From Desulfocapsaceae bacterium (GTDB taxonomy: Bacteria > Desulfobacterota > Desulfobulbia > Desulfobulbales > Desulfocapsaceae), in assembly GCA_031292275.1 (NCBI GenBank), contig JARLHL010000064.1, positions 1-64,000 of the forward strand: DNA of 64,000 bases, in the 5' to 3' direction. Positions 7,648 through 17,248 of the stretch are shown one piece after another. The first letter of the stretch is position 1. Each line of letters begins with the position of its first letter. A program made the position numbers and the translations under genes. A model generated the notes under the pieces. That model made no database searches, was not told the DNA's origin, and saw only the letters and a program-made list of their open reading frames with translations.

Positions 7648-9256
7648 AGTTAACCTTTTTGTCCCGCCCTTCCCATTCCTTGCGGCGCAGCACGAACTTC
7701 TGGACCTTGCCGGTGGAGGTCTTGGGCAGATCGACAAACTCAATGGATTTAGGGGCCTTGAACCGGGCCAGATTCTCCTTGCAGAAGGCAATCAGCTCTT
7801 CAGCCGTGGGATTGCAGCCGGGCTTGGGTGTAACGAAGGCCTTGGGGACCTCTCCCCATTTTTCGTCAGGCACCGCCACCACCGCCACCTCCATTACCTC
7901 GGGATGGCGATAGAGCACGTTTTCCACTTCCACCGTGGAGATATTCTCACCGCCGGAGATGATGATATCCTTCTCACGGTCAAGGATCTGGATGTAATTA
8001 TTGGGGTGCATCACTGCCAGATCCCCGGTGTGAAACCAGTCGCCCCGGAAGGCCTTGGCTGTGGCCTCGGGATCCTTATAGTAGCCGAGCATGACAATAT
8101 TGCCGCGCATAACCACCTCGCCGATGGTCTTGCTGTCCCGGGGCACCGGCTCCATGGTCGTCTGGTCAAAGACATCGAGGAATTGGCTAACCGTATAGGC
8201 CACGCCCTGATGCGAACGGATCGAGGCCTGCTCGCTTGCCGGCAGGGCATTCCACTCCTCCTGCCAGGCGCAGATCGTATAGGGGCCGTAGACCTCGGTG
8301 AGACCGTAAACGTGATTCACCTCGGCGCCGATGGATTCCATCTTCTGGATGATGGTGGGAGACGGCGGGGCACCGCCCACGGCAATTTTCAGCCTTCTTG
8401 CAAGTTTCAGACCGTCAAAATCCGGATGATTGGCCATGCCGATCAGGATGATGGGCGCGGCACACATGTGGCTCACCTTTTCGGCCACGACCAACCTGAG
8501 GATATTGTCCGGCACCACCTTACGCAGGCAGATATGGGTGGCCCCGGCCGCCGTGACGGCCCAGGGGAAGCACCAGCCGTTGCAGTGGAACATGGGCAGG
8601 GTCCACAGGTAGACGGACTCGCTGGTCATGCCGGTCTCCAGGCAGTCCCCCAGACTGTTCAGATAGGCGCCGCGATGATGATACATGACCCCTTTGGGCC
8701 GGCCGGTGGTGCCGCTGGTATAGTTGATTGAGCAGACCGCTCGCTCATCCTCTATGTCGATGTCCATGGGGTCGGGGCTGCCGGTCAGGAGCAGAGACTC
8801 GTAATCGGTCCCCTGAAGCGGACAGTCGTCACTGGCATCACAGATGTTGACAAAGGTGCCGATACCGCTCAGATCGTCAAGCTCGGCCAGAATGGGCTCC
8901 GCGAACTCATTATCGACAAAACAGACTTTCGCGTCGGAATGATTGAGAATGTAGGAGACCTCCGGCCCCGAAAGGCGAATGTTGACCGGAACCAGGGCCG
9001 CACCGATCATAGGCACGGCGAAATGGGCCTCAAGCATTGGCGCGGTATTGGGAGAGAGAAAGGCAACCTTGTCGCCGCGGCCGACGCCCAGCTTCTTCAG
9101 GGCACTGGCCAGACGATTGATGCGGGCGTAATGCTCCCTGTAGGTATATCGCTTATCACCGTTGACCACCGCAAGCTTTGCAGGATAAACCTCGGCGCTG
9201 CGCTTGACGAAATTCACTGGTGTCAGCAACTCGTAATTAACATGTGGAAGACTCAT
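7646..9256 (-). CDS. Acyl-CoA synthetase (AMP-forming, fatty acid-CoA ligase type)
   Basis: 536 residues with the full ANL-superfamily set: the P-loop-like YTSGTTGRPKGVMYHH near 180, GLTEVYGP near 310, WFHTGDLAVMHPNNYIQILDREKDIIISGGENIS near 400, and the C-terminal catalytic lysine in PKTSTGKVQKF. It activates a fatty or other carboxylic acid to the acyl-CoA with ATP, the entry step for the downstream enzymes. The frame extends upstream, but AAGGAG 7 bases before the ATG at 9256 fixes the start. Known: the family and reaction. Substrate chain length is inference only; medium-chain or aromatic acids are possible. Confidence 0.88.
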   Translation of the reverse strand: MSLPHVNYELLTPVNFVKRSAEVYPAKLAVVNGDKRYTYREHYARINRLASALKKLGVGRGDKVAFLSPNTAPMLEAHFAVPMIGAALVPVNIRLSGPEVSYILNHSDAKVCFVDNEFAEPILAELDDLSGIGTFVNICDASDDCPLQGTDYESLLLTGSPDPMDIDIEDERAVCSINYTSGTTGRPKGVMYHHRGAYLNSLGDCLETGMTSESVYLWTLPMFHCNGWCFPWAVTAAGATHICLRKVVPDNILRLVVAEKVSHMCAAPIILIGMANHPDFDGLKLARRLKIAVGGAPPSPTIIQKMESIGAEVNHVYGLTEVYGPYTICAWQEEWNALPASEQASIRSHQGVAYTVSQFLDVFDQTTMEPVPRDSKTIGEVVMRGNIVMLGYYKDPEATAKAFRGDWFHTGDLAVMHPNNYIQILDREKDIIISGGENISTVEVENVLYRHPEVMEVAVVAVPDEKWGEVPKAFVTPKPGCNPTAEELIAFCKENLARFKAPKSIEFVDLPKTSTGKVQKFVLRRKEWEGRDKKVN

Positions 9257-9504
9257 GAGCAAACTCCTTATCAGGTGACTGACCTCAATAATGCCGATCT
9301 TCCCCGCCCCCCCGTTACGAGACATCCCCTTGCCGGGAAGACACGGATATTGCTTCTGCCCGACTGCCCTGGATGGTGAAAACCGACGCGCAAGACAGCC
9401 GAGAAATTTTACCGCAGTCCTCAGACGATTCCGAGCAAAAAATCAGGGCGAAATATCTCCGCCCACGGACTCAATCGATCAAGCTCATGAAATTGCACAT
9501 ACTT

Positions 9505-10755
9505 TTAGAGAATCTCCAGCGCGCAGGCCATGGAGACACCGCCGCCGCCGCAGAGGGTGGCAAGCCCCAATCCCTTGCCTCTTTTTTTCATGGCAGACAG
9601 GAGAGTAACCATGATCCGGCAGCCGGTGGCCCCCACGGGATGTCCCAGGCCGATGCCTGAGCCGTTGACATTGGTAATCTCCCGTTTCAGGCCAAGCTCA
9701 CGTTCACAGCCGATGTACTGGGCCGCAAAGGCCTCATTGACCTCCACCATGTCAAAATCGCCGATGCTCAGACCGCTGCGGGTCAGGAGATCGCGGACGG
9801 CAGGCACAGGAGAGAGGCCCATTAAGGCGGGATGGCAGGCGCCGCGGCCCACGGCCCGGATCCTGGCCAGGGGTTTGACGCCCAACTCCCGCGCCTTGTC
9901 CGCCGACATGATCATCATGGCAGCGGAACCGTCATTGAGACCGCTGGCGTTACCGGCTGTGACCTTGCCGGTCTCCGGCACAAAAGCCGGCGGCAGTTTG
10001 CGCAGCTGGTCCATGGTCAGCCCCGGCCGGAAATGCTCATCCTTGTCGAAGATAAGCGGTTCGTTTTTCCGGCGCGGGATCGCGACCGGTACAATCTCCT
10101 CGACAAAAGAACCGTCGTTGGTGGCCCTTTCGGCATTATTCTGACTGCGCAGGGCGACCTCATCCATCTCCTCCCTGCTGATCCCCAGCTTCTGGGCAAC
10201 GAATTCTGCCGTGTGCCCCATGATATACGGTTTGCCGAGGAATGCCGATGCCGGGGCCTCACCGGTTTCCAGAGGGGCATCAGTCCCCAAGGGCAGCATA
10301 TAGGAGCCGCAGTGCAGGGCATGGATCATAGCATCGATGAAGCCCTGGTCCTGAAGCCTGGCGCCCCAACGGGCACTGGGCACGGTATACGGCACGCCGG
10401 ACATGTGTTCTACACCGCCGGCCAGGATGGTCTCCGCCATGCCTGCCTGGATCATGGCCATGCCGGAAATCACTGCCTCCATTCCCGAGATGCAGACCCG
10501 GTTGACAGTCGCCGCCGGTACCGTCTCCGGGATTCCGGCCAGCAGGGCCGCCACCCTGGTGACGTTGAGGTTGTCATGATGCTCCATACAGCAGCCATAG
10601 CGGACATCATCGATGACGGCCGGATTGATCCCGGCCCTTTTGACAGCCTCCGCCATGGTCACCGCAGCCAGCTGCGGACCGTTCATACTCTTTAATGTCC
10701 CGCCAAAGGCGCCGATTGCCGTTCGGCAGGCACTTGCTATAACCACATCTCTCAT
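9505..10755 (-). CDS. Second acetyl-CoA acyltransferase (thiolase)
   Basis: A 416-residue thiolase of a different subtype from the one at 5218. The nucleophile motif is VNRVCISGMEA, and NEAFA, GHPVGATGCR and a final CGGGG motif are present. It lacks the insertion seen in the other copy. It would cleave 3-ketoacyl-CoA of different chain length, or act in branched-chain degradation. AAGGGGG precedes the chosen ATG at 10755. It faces the divergent sigma-54 activator gene, and a candidate -24/-12 promoter lies 60 bp upstream, so it may be the first gene of the controlled unit. The 248-bp gap to the next gene leaves open a separate promoter there. Confidence 0.9.
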   Translation of the reverse strand: MRDVVIASACRTAIGAFGGTLKSMNGPQLAAVTMAEAVKRAGINPAVIDDVRYGCCMEHHDNLNVTRVAALLAGIPETVPAATVNRVCISGMEAVISGMAMIQAGMAETILAGGVEHMSGVPYTVPSARWGARLQDQGFIDAMIHALHCGSYMLPLGTDAPLETGEAPASAFLGKPYIMGHTAEFVAQKLGISREEMDEVALRSQNNAERATNDGSFVEEIVPVAIPRRKNEPLIFDKDEHFRPGLTMDQLRKLPPAFVPETGKVTAGNASGLNDGSAAMMIMSADKARELGVKPLARIRAVGRGACHPALMGLSPVPAVRDLLTRSGLSIGDFDMVEVNEAFAAQYIGCERELGLKREITNVNGSGIGLGHPVGATGCRIMVTLLSAMKKRGKGLGLATLCGGGGVSMACALEIL

Positions 10756-10814
10756 GAAAAACCCCCTTGTCTGTGCATCTGCATGCATTGTTCATAAATA
10801 TCCCCTGCTTTAAA

Positions 10815-10829
10815 GCAAGAATCATGCAA
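10815..10829 (-). promoter_or_regulatory. Candidate sigma-54 (-24/-12) promoter of the thiolase gene
   Basis: On the minus strand this reads TTGCATGATTCTTGC, matching 13 of 15 positions of TGGCACG-N4-TTGC. It has TG instead of the highly conserved GG at -24, which weakens the call. It lies 60 bp before the ATG and beside a gene for a sigma-54 activator. Confidence 0.4.
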
Positions 10830-10892
10830 GTTTTAAATACGTTGCAATTCAGCAATCTTACAAATACACGATTTCGTTTCTACCCCTTGGAA

Positions 10893-10905
10893 CAGTTTTA
10901 AACTG
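10893..10905. promoter_or_regulatory. Operator-like palindrome between divergent genes
   Basis: CAGTTT-T-AAACTG, a perfect 6+1+6 inverted repeat in the thiolase/activator divergent region. It could be a binding site for the Fis-type HTH of the adjacent regulator; no direct evidence. Confidence 0.35.
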
Positions 10906-10936
10906 GACTATAGGACAGAAATATGCCATTCTGGAA

Positions 10937-10942
10937 TATAAT
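10937..10942 (+). promoter_or_regulatory. Candidate -10 element of the sigma-54 activator gene
   Basis: A perfect TATAAT 24 bases before the ATG. The matching -35 region is poor, so an activator or an extended contact would be needed. Confidence 0.4.
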
Positions 10943-10966
10943 CCGGTTTAAGAGGAGGAATCCATC

Positions 10967-12607
10967 ATGACCATTGACGAGAGCGAGTTTTTCCGCGAGG
11001 CAACCCTGCGCATCTGCGGCAGTCTCGAGATTGAAAGCGCCATGCAGCAGTGCCTGCAGTACCTTACCCGGTATCTGCCTGCCACCAGTATGTCCTTCCA
11101 TATTTACGACCGTGAGCTGGGTATTGTCGAGACCATCGCCATGGCCACCCTTGACAGCTGCCGGGCCATGTCGCTGCGGACCCCGCTGTCCGCCCGCGGC
11201 AGGCGACAGGTGGAAGAACAGCGCTCCAACCGGGCCAAGCTCATGGAACGCTCGGGGGACGACGCGGTGGCTGGCCCGGTGGTCCGCCAGCTGGGCATCA
11301 CCGACCATCCCGGTCTCCTCCTTGATCTGGCCCTGGAAGGCAAATTCGTCGGGACACTCTCGGTCTTCAGCGAACCGGACATCAAGTTCAACCGCCACCA
11401 TGTAGGCCTGCTCTCCCTGCTCAACAAGCCCTTCGCAATCGCCCTGACCAACAGCCTGCGCTACCGCGAACTCCAGACCCTGCGCGACATCCTTGCCGAC
11501 GACAACCGCTATCTCCAGGACGAACTGCGCACCCTCTCCGGCGGCGAGGTGATCGGGGCCGAATTCGGCCTGAAGCGGGTCATGGATATGGTCCGGCAGG
11601 TAGCGCCGCTGAAGAGCCCGGTTCTCCTCATGGGGGAGACCGGCGTCGGCAAGGAGGTCATCGCCAACGCCATCCACAATCTCTCGCTGCGCTCCAACGG
11701 GCCCTTCATCCGGGTGAACTGCGGGGCCATTCCGCCGACCCTGATGGACAGTGAGCTCTTTGGTCATGAAAAGGGGGCCTTTACGGGGGCCCTGTTTCAA
11801 AAACGAGGGAGGTTCGAACGGGCCGACCGCGGCACGATCTTTCTCGATGAGATCGGTGAACTGCCCCCGGAGGCCCAGGTCCGTCTCCTGCGGGTCCTGC
11901 AGGAAAAGGAGATCGAGCGGGTGGGCGGAACCGAGACCATCCAGGTGGACATCAGGGTCATCGCCGCGACACACCGCAATCTTGAGAAAATGCTGGATGA
12001 AGGCCGTTTTCGCAAGGACATCTACTTCCGCCTGCGGGTCTTCCCCATCACCATTCCGCCCCTGCGCCAGCGCCCGGAGGACATCCCCGTTCTCGCCCAG
12101 CACTTCATCCAGAAGAAATCGCTGGAGATGAAGGCCGCACGCATCCCCTCACTTGCCCCCGGCGCCCTGAACCGTCTGATGCAGTATAGCTGGCCCGGCA
12201 ACGTACGGGAACTGGAGAATGCGGTGGAACGGGAATTGATTGTCAGCAAGGGAAACCTGCTCTCCTTCGGCGACCTGGAGTTCAAGCTCCAGACGGCTGC
12301 GGAAGGAAAGCCCGAACCGGCTGCGGAAAACGCAGGAGGCGTCCTTGAGCTGGACACCTTCGTCAGCCGTCACATCCAGAGAGTCCTGGCCCTGTGCCAC
12401 GGACGGGTTGAGGGCGAAAACGGCGCCGCCAGACGGCTGAACGTCCACCCCTCCACCCTGCGCAAGAAGATGAAGAAGCTGGGAATGATCTACGGCCGGC
12501 GGGCCTCTCAGGGGGCCGGCACTGACAGGCAGGGACAAGAGGCCTCGCCTCACCTGGATTTGCAGGCAGGTGAGGCCCGCGAAGAAGAGCCTCAGTTTAA
12601 ATCGTAG
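10967..12607 (+). CDS. Sigma-54-dependent transcriptional activator with N-terminal GAF domain
   Basis: 546 residues in three parts. Residues about 10-165 look like a GAF sensor domain. Residues about 195-420 are the AAA+ domain with Walker A GETGVGKE (near 224), GAFTGA (near 268, the sigma-54 contact loop) and Walker B FLDEIGE (near 291). A Fis-type helix-turn-helix (AARRLNVHPSTLRKKMKKLG) lies near 480. A strong AGGAGG precedes the ATG. It probably senses a small molecule (perhaps an acyl-CoA or fatty acid) and activates the divergent beta-oxidation genes; this is inferred from position. Its last 16 bases overlap the convergent carboxypeptidase gene, and the last 25-30 residues look like an unstructured tail. 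Confidence 0.92.
   Translation: MTIDESEFFREATLRICGSLEIESAMQQCLQYLTRYLPATSMSFHIYDRELGIVETIAMATLDSCRAMSLRTPLSARGRRQVEEQRSNRAKLMERSGDDAVAGPVVRQLGITDHPGLLLDLALEGKFVGTLSVFSEPDIKFNRHHVGLLSLLNKPFAIALTNSLRYRELQTLRDILADDNRYLQDELRTLSGGEVIGAEFGLKRVMDMVRQVAPLKSPVLLMGETGVGKEVIANAIHNLSLRSNGPFIRVNCGAIPPTLMDSELFGHEKGAFTGALFQKRGRFERADRGTIFLDEIGELPPEAQVRLLRVLQEKEIERVGGTETIQVDIRVIAATHRNLEKMLDEGRFRKDIYFRLRVFPITIPPLRQRPEDIPVLAQHFIQKKSLEMKAARIPSLAPGALNRLMQYSWPGNVRELENAVERELIVSKGNLLSFGDLEFKLQTAAEGKPEPAAENAGGVLELDTFVSRHIQRVLALCHGRVEGENGAARRLNVHPSTLRKKMKKLGMIYGRRASQGAGTDRQGQEASPHLDLQAGEAREEEPQFKS
12547..12576 (+). terminator. Stem-loop inside the 3' end of the activator gene
   Basis: GCCTCACCTG and CAGGTGAGGC pair perfectly (10 bp) around a 10-base loop, about 30 bases before the stop. 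No T-run follows. It may separate the two convergent transcripts. Confidence 0.35.
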
Positions 12608-14100
12608 AGTTCCCCATATTTTTTCTGCAGATAGCGAATATAAGGGTCGATGGCAAGCGGGCGGCCAGTGGCCAGCTCCACGACCTCTCCGGCGGTAAAT
12701 TTGCGGCCGTGACGGTAGATGTTCTCCGTCAGCCAGACCTGCAGCCCGCCGAACATGCCGGCCCGCATTTCTGACGGGATCTCGGGACGGGCCCCAAGCG
12801 CCGCCTCATAAAACTGCGCACTCATGATATTGCCCAGGGTATAGCCCTGAAAAGCGCCGCCGATGGTCCCCCCATACCAATGCACATCCTGGAGGACACC
12901 GTCACGGTCGTCCTCAGGCACCATTCCGAAATCATTATAAAACCGCTGGCGCCAGGCCTCAGGAAGATCGGCGACCTCCATTGAGCCCTCCAGGAGGGCC
13001 AGCTCGAAATCGAAGCGCAGCATGACGTGCAGGTTATAGGTCACCTCATCGGCATCGGTACGGATAAGTGAGCGTTCCACCCTGTTCACAGCCCGGTAAA
13101 ACTGTTCCGGCGAAACCGCAGTCAGCTGATCGGGGAAGACCGACTGGAGCCGGGGATAGAAATACTCCCAGAAATCGCGGCTGCGTCCGACCAGGTTCTC
13201 CCAGGTCCGCGACTGACTTTCATGCAGGCCCGAAGAGGCCCCTTCCCCCAAAGGTCCGGCCTCATAGACCTGGGCAATCCCCTGCTCATAAATGGCATGC
13301 CCCGCCTCATGTATAGTGCTGAAGAGGGCCTCGCCCAGAAAATCTTCCCTGACCCGGGTGGCGATACGGACATCGCCCAGGGAAAACTTGGTCATGAAGG
13401 GATGGCGGGTCTTGTCGATGCGACCGCGGGAGAAGTCGTAGCCCAGACGGCGGACCACCTCTTCGGCAAACGCCAGCTGCCGTGCCTCGGGATAGTGGAG
13501 GCGCAAACAGGAATCGTCTGCAGGCTCCTGGGCCGTGATGGTCCTGACCATGGGCACCAACCGGGCACGCAATTGAGAAAACAGGCCGCGCAAGGCCGAG
13601 ACAGTGACCCCGTAATCGGACAGGTTGATGAGCGGGTCGGCGATATGCGCGTAGCCCGGGAAAAAATCGGCATACCTGCGACTGAAATCAAGCGTCCTTT
13701 CCAGCAGCGGCCGGACCATGGAGAAATCACCCGCTGGCCGCGCCTGCGCCCAGACCTGGTAGGAATCGGCGATATGGATATTGAATTCCGCCAGAAACTG
13801 CGGCGGGACCTTAAGGGCCAGTTCATAGTCACGGCGGGCGATACGAATGAGGCTGGCCTCGTCGGAGTCAGAGGGAAGGCTCTGGCCATAAGGGAGCAGA
13901 TCATCAAGCAATCTGCCTACGGCTGGATCGATAAATTTTTCCTGGGAGATCCTGGCGAGGGTCGCCAGCTGGCGGCCGCGGGCAGGAGCTCCCCCGGAAG
14001 GCATGAAGGTGTGCTGATCCCAGGAGAGCAGGGCGGCAGCCATGTTGAGATCGTTGATTTCGGCCAGGCGTGCCTTCAACTTCTCAAGCGACTCGTGCAT
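12592..14100 (-). CDS. Metallocarboxypeptidase, M32 (Taq carboxypeptidase) family
   Basis: 502 residues, the family's usual length. The zinc motif HEAGH is at about residues 263-267 within STIHEAGHAIYEQG. Other family signatures include SWDQHTFMPSGG near the N-terminus, ESQSRTWENLVGRS, and the C-terminal GRPLAIDPYIRYLQKKYGELY. It removes single residues from peptide C-termini in the cytoplasm using zinc. AAGGAGG precedes the ATG. It stands alone, convergent with the sigma-54 activator. Confidence 0.93.
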   Translation of the reverse strand: MHESLEKLKARLAEINDLNMAAALLSWDQHTFMPSGGAPARGRQLATLARISQEKFIDPAVGRLLDDLLPYGQSLPSDSDEASLIRIARRDYELALKVPPQFLAEFNIHIADSYQVWAQARPAGDFSMVRPLLERTLDFSRRYADFFPGYAHIADPLINLSDYGVTVSALRGLFSQLRARLVPMVRTITAQEPADDSCLRLHYPEARQLAFAEEVVRRLGYDFSRGRIDKTRHPFMTKFSLGDVRIATRVREDFLGEALFSTIHEAGHAIYEQGIAQVYEAGPLGEGASSGLHESQSRTWENLVGRSRDFWEYFYPRLQSVFPDQLTAVSPEQFYRAVNRVERSLIRTDADEVTYNLHVMLRFDFELALLEGSMEVADLPEAWRQRFYNDFGMVPEDDRDGVLQDVHWYGGTIGGAFQGYTLGNIMSAQFYEAALGARPEIPSEMRAGMFGGLQVWLTENIYRHGRKFTAGEVVELATGRPLAIDPYIRYLQKKYGELYDLN

Positions 14101-14166
14101 TCGGACCTCCTTGACGGGCCGTCCCTCTCATCGGACTGTCCGGCTGCGCCCCTCCCCCCGTACGGA

Positions 14167-14355
14167 TCATCTCGACAAAGGGGACATCAGATAGACCGCC
14201 AGCAAGATGAAAACGACCCCTGCAGCAATCGCTATCAGGTATCGAAAGGACGGCAACTGTGTCCCGCCGCAATAGGGGCACTCTCCGGCAGATACATTTA
14301 TCAGATGCCCGCATTCCTTGCATCGCCTCAGAGACATAATTTTGACCCCATACAC
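14167..14355 (-). CDS. Small zinc-ribbon membrane protein
   Basis: 62 residues when started at the GTG at 14355, which has AGGAGG 5 bases upstream; an internal ATG at 14337 has no such site. The N-terminal half holds two CxxC knuckles (CKECGH and CPYCGG), a zinc-ribbon pattern. The C-terminal half is one hydrophobic segment (YLIAIAAGVVFILLAVYLM). It should be anchored in the inner membrane with the ribbon in the cytoplasm. Function is unknown. It follows the carboxypeptidase start by 66 bp on the same strand. Confidence 0.65.
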   Translation of the reverse strand: MYGVKIMSLRRCKECGHLINVSAGECPYCGGTQLPSFRYLIAIAAGVVFILLAVYLMSPLSR

Positions 14356-14771
14356 GAATTCCTCCTGTTCTATACACCTTCTGATCCAGGCCCTGCCACA
14401 GGGCGCGCCAGCACTCCTGCAGGAACGAGAATACCGCCAGGGGTTGCCCGGACGAGGCCGAGCTGCTGCTCCGACATGGCATCGACCGTCCAATCCCGGC
14501 ATGCATGGCGTATATCACAGATCGTCTCCTCATCCAATCACTCCGCATCGTTAAACTTTATATGTTATCCCCTGGTTTTGTCAAGGTAAGGATCCCTTTG
14601 CACGCCCCGGAGGGAAGATCCTGGAGGCCTTTCGCACCACAGGCAGGGCTGCGGATGCCTATAAATACCACCCTGTCGTAGGCACCTGTCTGGATTTCAT
14701 AAAAAAATTCCAGATATTGGACCCTATATTTTTTTAAACCAGGCCTGGTTTTTCTTGACCCCGGCGGCAGA
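14356..14771. other. Intergenic region with no supported gene
   Basis: 416 bases between the zinc-ribbon gene and the hybrid kinase gene. It contains the 16-bp palindrome at 14736-14751. A minus-strand open frame (14558-14872) has no ribosome site and invades the kinase gene; I do not call it. Confidence 0.5.
14736..14751 (+). terminator. AT-flanked palindrome upstream of the hybrid kinase
   Basis: AAACCAGG/CCTGGTTT is a perfect 16-base palindrome preceded by T-rich and followed by TTTCTT on the plus strand. It looks like a rho-independent terminator, or a dyad operator 20 bases before the kinase start. Confidence 0.45.
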
Positions 14772-17237
14772 ATGATTGATGATAGCGCTATCGAAGAAAA
14801 TGAAGCGGGGCGCAGAGACAGCCGTCCTTCTCCTCCCACGATTTTAAAGAAAAATCTGTACATTCCTCCCATTAAAAGCCATCAACAATACCACGATATG
14901 AATGCAATAAACGCGGTTATGGTCGCCACAGGAGCCCTGATACTCATTGTATCGGTGTATTCCTGCCGGCATCTGCAGCATATCGTTCCTCCCGCATTAA
15001 AGTCGAAATGGTTCGTCCTGACCCTTCTCATCTGCTGCTTCGCCTTCGGGTATTGCAGCTATCTCGCGATACAGCTCACGACCACCGGTTTTTCTCAAGA
15101 CACTCTGATCAGTGCTATTTTTCTGGGAGGATCCGTCTTTGTTTACAGCATCATTTTGCTGATCAGCCATACCCTCCTTACCGTGAAGAACCTGCAGAGC
15201 GACCTGGAAAATCAGGTTGACAGACGGACCCGGCAACTCAACGACCTGAATCAGTCCCTTGTTGATTCAAAAAAAGAATTTGCCCGGCAGAACCATTTCC
15301 TGGGCTCAGTGATTGATTCATTCCCCCATCCCTTCTATGTGATCGATGTTACATCCTATGAGATTGTTCTTGCCAACAAAGCCGCAGATTTCAATCCTTC
15401 CGGACCGCCGCATTCCTGCCACTGGCTCACCCATGGCAAAAGGCAACCCTGCCAGGGCAACGAGCATCCCTGCCCTATCATGGAGATTAGAAAGAACGGC
15501 GCAGCCGTCGTGGTTGAGCACTCCCACCTGGATGCAGAGGGAATGAAAGAAATTGTTGAAATCCATGGCTCACCGATCTACAACGAGGCAGGAGAGCTGA
15601 CGCAAATAATTGAGTATTGCATTAATATAACAAAGAGAAAACGAACAGAGCTAGCCCTGATGAAGGCGAAGCGAACGGCTGAAACCGCCAATCAGGCCAA
15701 GAGCCAGTTTCTCGCAAACATGTCCCACGAAATCCGCACGCCGATGAACGCTATCATGGGCATGTCCTATCTGGCACTGCAGACCGATCTGGACTCCAGG
15801 CAGCGCAATTATATTGAGAAGGTCAATATCTCTGCCAACCATCTTCTCGGCATAATTGATGACATTCTTGATATTTCAAAAATGGAGGCCGGCCAACTCC
15901 ATCTGAGCAACGTCTCTTTCGACCTGCACCAGCTGCTGGAGGGCATCATATCCACAGTAGGTGTCCTGGCAGGGGAGAAAGGACTGGATCTTCAGACAGC
16001 CCTGCCTGACATCCTTCCTCCGGCCTTTATCGGAGACGATATGCGGCTGCGGCAGATTCTCCTCAATCTTGTCGGCAATGCCGTCAAATTCACCAATCAG
16101 GGCTCCGTCACCATTGCCGTCACGCGGGAGGAAGAGGCAAACGGGAAGATCCCGTTGCATTTCGTCGTAACCGATACAGGCATCGGCATTCCACCGGAAA
16201 AACTTGCGCTGATCTTCAACAGTTTCGAACAGACCGATACTTCCCATGCCAGGCAGTACGGAGGTTCAGGCCTGGGACTGTCCATCTGCAGGCAGCTGGT
16301 GGCCCTGATGGGGGGACATATCTGGGTTGAAAGCCTAATGGATTCAGGCAGCTCTTTCCACTTCATCATCAGGTTGCCGCCCAGCCTGGAAGAACCGGCA
16401 GCCAAGACCCCTGCAACGGGAAACGATCCGGAGGCGAGACCCAGGGGCCTGAACATTCTGCTTGTCGACGATAACGAAATGAACCGCGAAGTGGCCTGCC
16501 TGATGCTCGAGCGGGACCATCTGGTCACCACCGCCAGGAGCGGCATCGAGGCCTTGAGAGCGCTGTCGAAAAACGCCTTCGACCTCATCTTCATGGACGT
16601 ACAGATGCCGGAAATGGACGGCCTGCGGGCAACCTCCATCATCCGCACCCTGGAGAAGGGGGCCTCTGTATCCGGGATGCTCCCCAAAGACATCCGCGAC
16701 CTTCTCGAAAACAGGCTCAACGGCCGGCATGTGCCGATTGTTGCCATGACTGCCCAGGCCATGGACGAGGACAGGAAACGGTGTCTGGCTGCGGGCATGG
16801 ACGATTATATTAGCAAGCCTTTCCAGTATGACCAAATCATTGACACCATAGATTCATTGGTGCAATCCTCAGGGCGCAAGGCCAGGAGCAGGGTGGCTGA
16901 CCCCGCCGCAACCGACTCGACCATGATGGTCTTCCAGTATATTAAAAAAACCACTGAGCTTGCCGATGATCATATTCCCCGGCTAATGGCCATTGCCAGG
17001 AGGAACCTCGTGGAAATCCTGGGAAATGCTGAAAAGGCCCTGCTGGAGAACAACAGGGCCGCTCTCGGCAATCAGGCCCACAAGCTGAAAGGGATCCTGC
17101 TCCAATGCGGATTCGCCGCCATGGCGGAACGGGCCCAGGCGATACATACCTGCGCCAGGGCCTCCCAGGATTTCGCCTTTGAAGAGGCTCTGGCAGAAAT
17201 ACGCAAGGGGATAGACGATTTTCTGTCAGGTCCGTAG
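14772..17237 (+). CDS. Hybrid sensor histidine kinase (membrane, PAS, HisKA, HATPase, receiver, Hpt)
   Basis: 821 residues from the first ATG. The start is uncertain: neither this ATG nor the one at 14898 has a clear ribosome site. About three membrane helices lie in residues 45-140. A PAS domain (about 175-300) carries an unusual Cys/His-rich stretch near 215-236 ([15 protein letters not shown] then PCPI). The HisKA box has the phosphoacceptor His near 320 (SHEIRTPMN), followed by a HATPase with GTGI-type and GGSGLGLSI boxes. The receiver domain has its Asp near 609 ([11 protein letters not shown]), and the Hpt domain has its His near 770 (AHKLKG). It is a complete intramolecular phosphorelay; the output regulator is not identified. 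It converges on the NarL-type regulator gene. Confidence 0.9.
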   Translation: MIDDSAIEENEAGRRDSRPSPPTILKKNLYIPPIKSHQQYHDMNAINAVMVATGALILIVSVYSCRHLQHIVPPALKSKWFVLTLLICCFAFGYCSYLAIQLTTTGFSQDTLISAIFLGGSVFVYSIILLISHTLLTVKNLQSDLENQVDRRTRQLNDLNQSLVDSKKEFARQNHFLGSVIDSFPHPFYVIDVTSYEIVLANKAADFNPSGPPHSCHWLTHGKRQPCQGNEHPCPIMEIRKNGAAVVVEHSHLDAEGMKEIVEIHGSPIYNEAGELTQIIEYCINITKRKRTELALMKAKRTAETANQAKSQFLANMSHEIRTPMNAIMGMSYLALQTDLDSRQRNYIEKVNISANHLLGIIDDILDISKMEAGQLHLSNVSFDLHQLLEGIISTVGVLAGEKGLDLQTALPDILPPAFIGDDMRLRQILLNLVGNAVKFTNQGSVTIAVTREEEANGKIPLHFVVTDTGIGIPPEKLALIFNSFEQTDTSHARQYGGSGLGLSICRQLVALMGGHIWVESLMDSGSSFHFIIRLPPSLEEPAAKTPATGNDPEARPRGLNILLVDDNEMNREVACLMLERDHLVTTARSGIEALRALSKNAFDLIFMDVQMPEMDGLRATSIIRTLEKGASVSGMLPKDIRDLLENRLNGRHVPIVAMTAQAMDEDRKRCLAAGMDDYISKPFQYDQIIDTIDSLVQSSGRKARSRVADPAATDSTMMVFQYIKKTTELADDHIPRLMAIARRNLVEILGNAEKALLENNRAALGNQAHKLKGILLQCGFAAMAERAQAIHTCARASQDFAFEEALAEIRKGIDDFLSGP

Positions 17238-17248
17238 TCTGCAGACTG

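Noticed and set aside
10898-12103. A long minus-strand frame opposite the sigma-54 activator gene
   Set aside because: Shadow of the activator; low-complexity translation without recognisable motifs.
14558-14872. A 104-codon minus-strand frame between the zinc-ribbon gene and the hybrid kinase
   Set aside because: It enters the kinase gene, has no ribosome site and no protein character.
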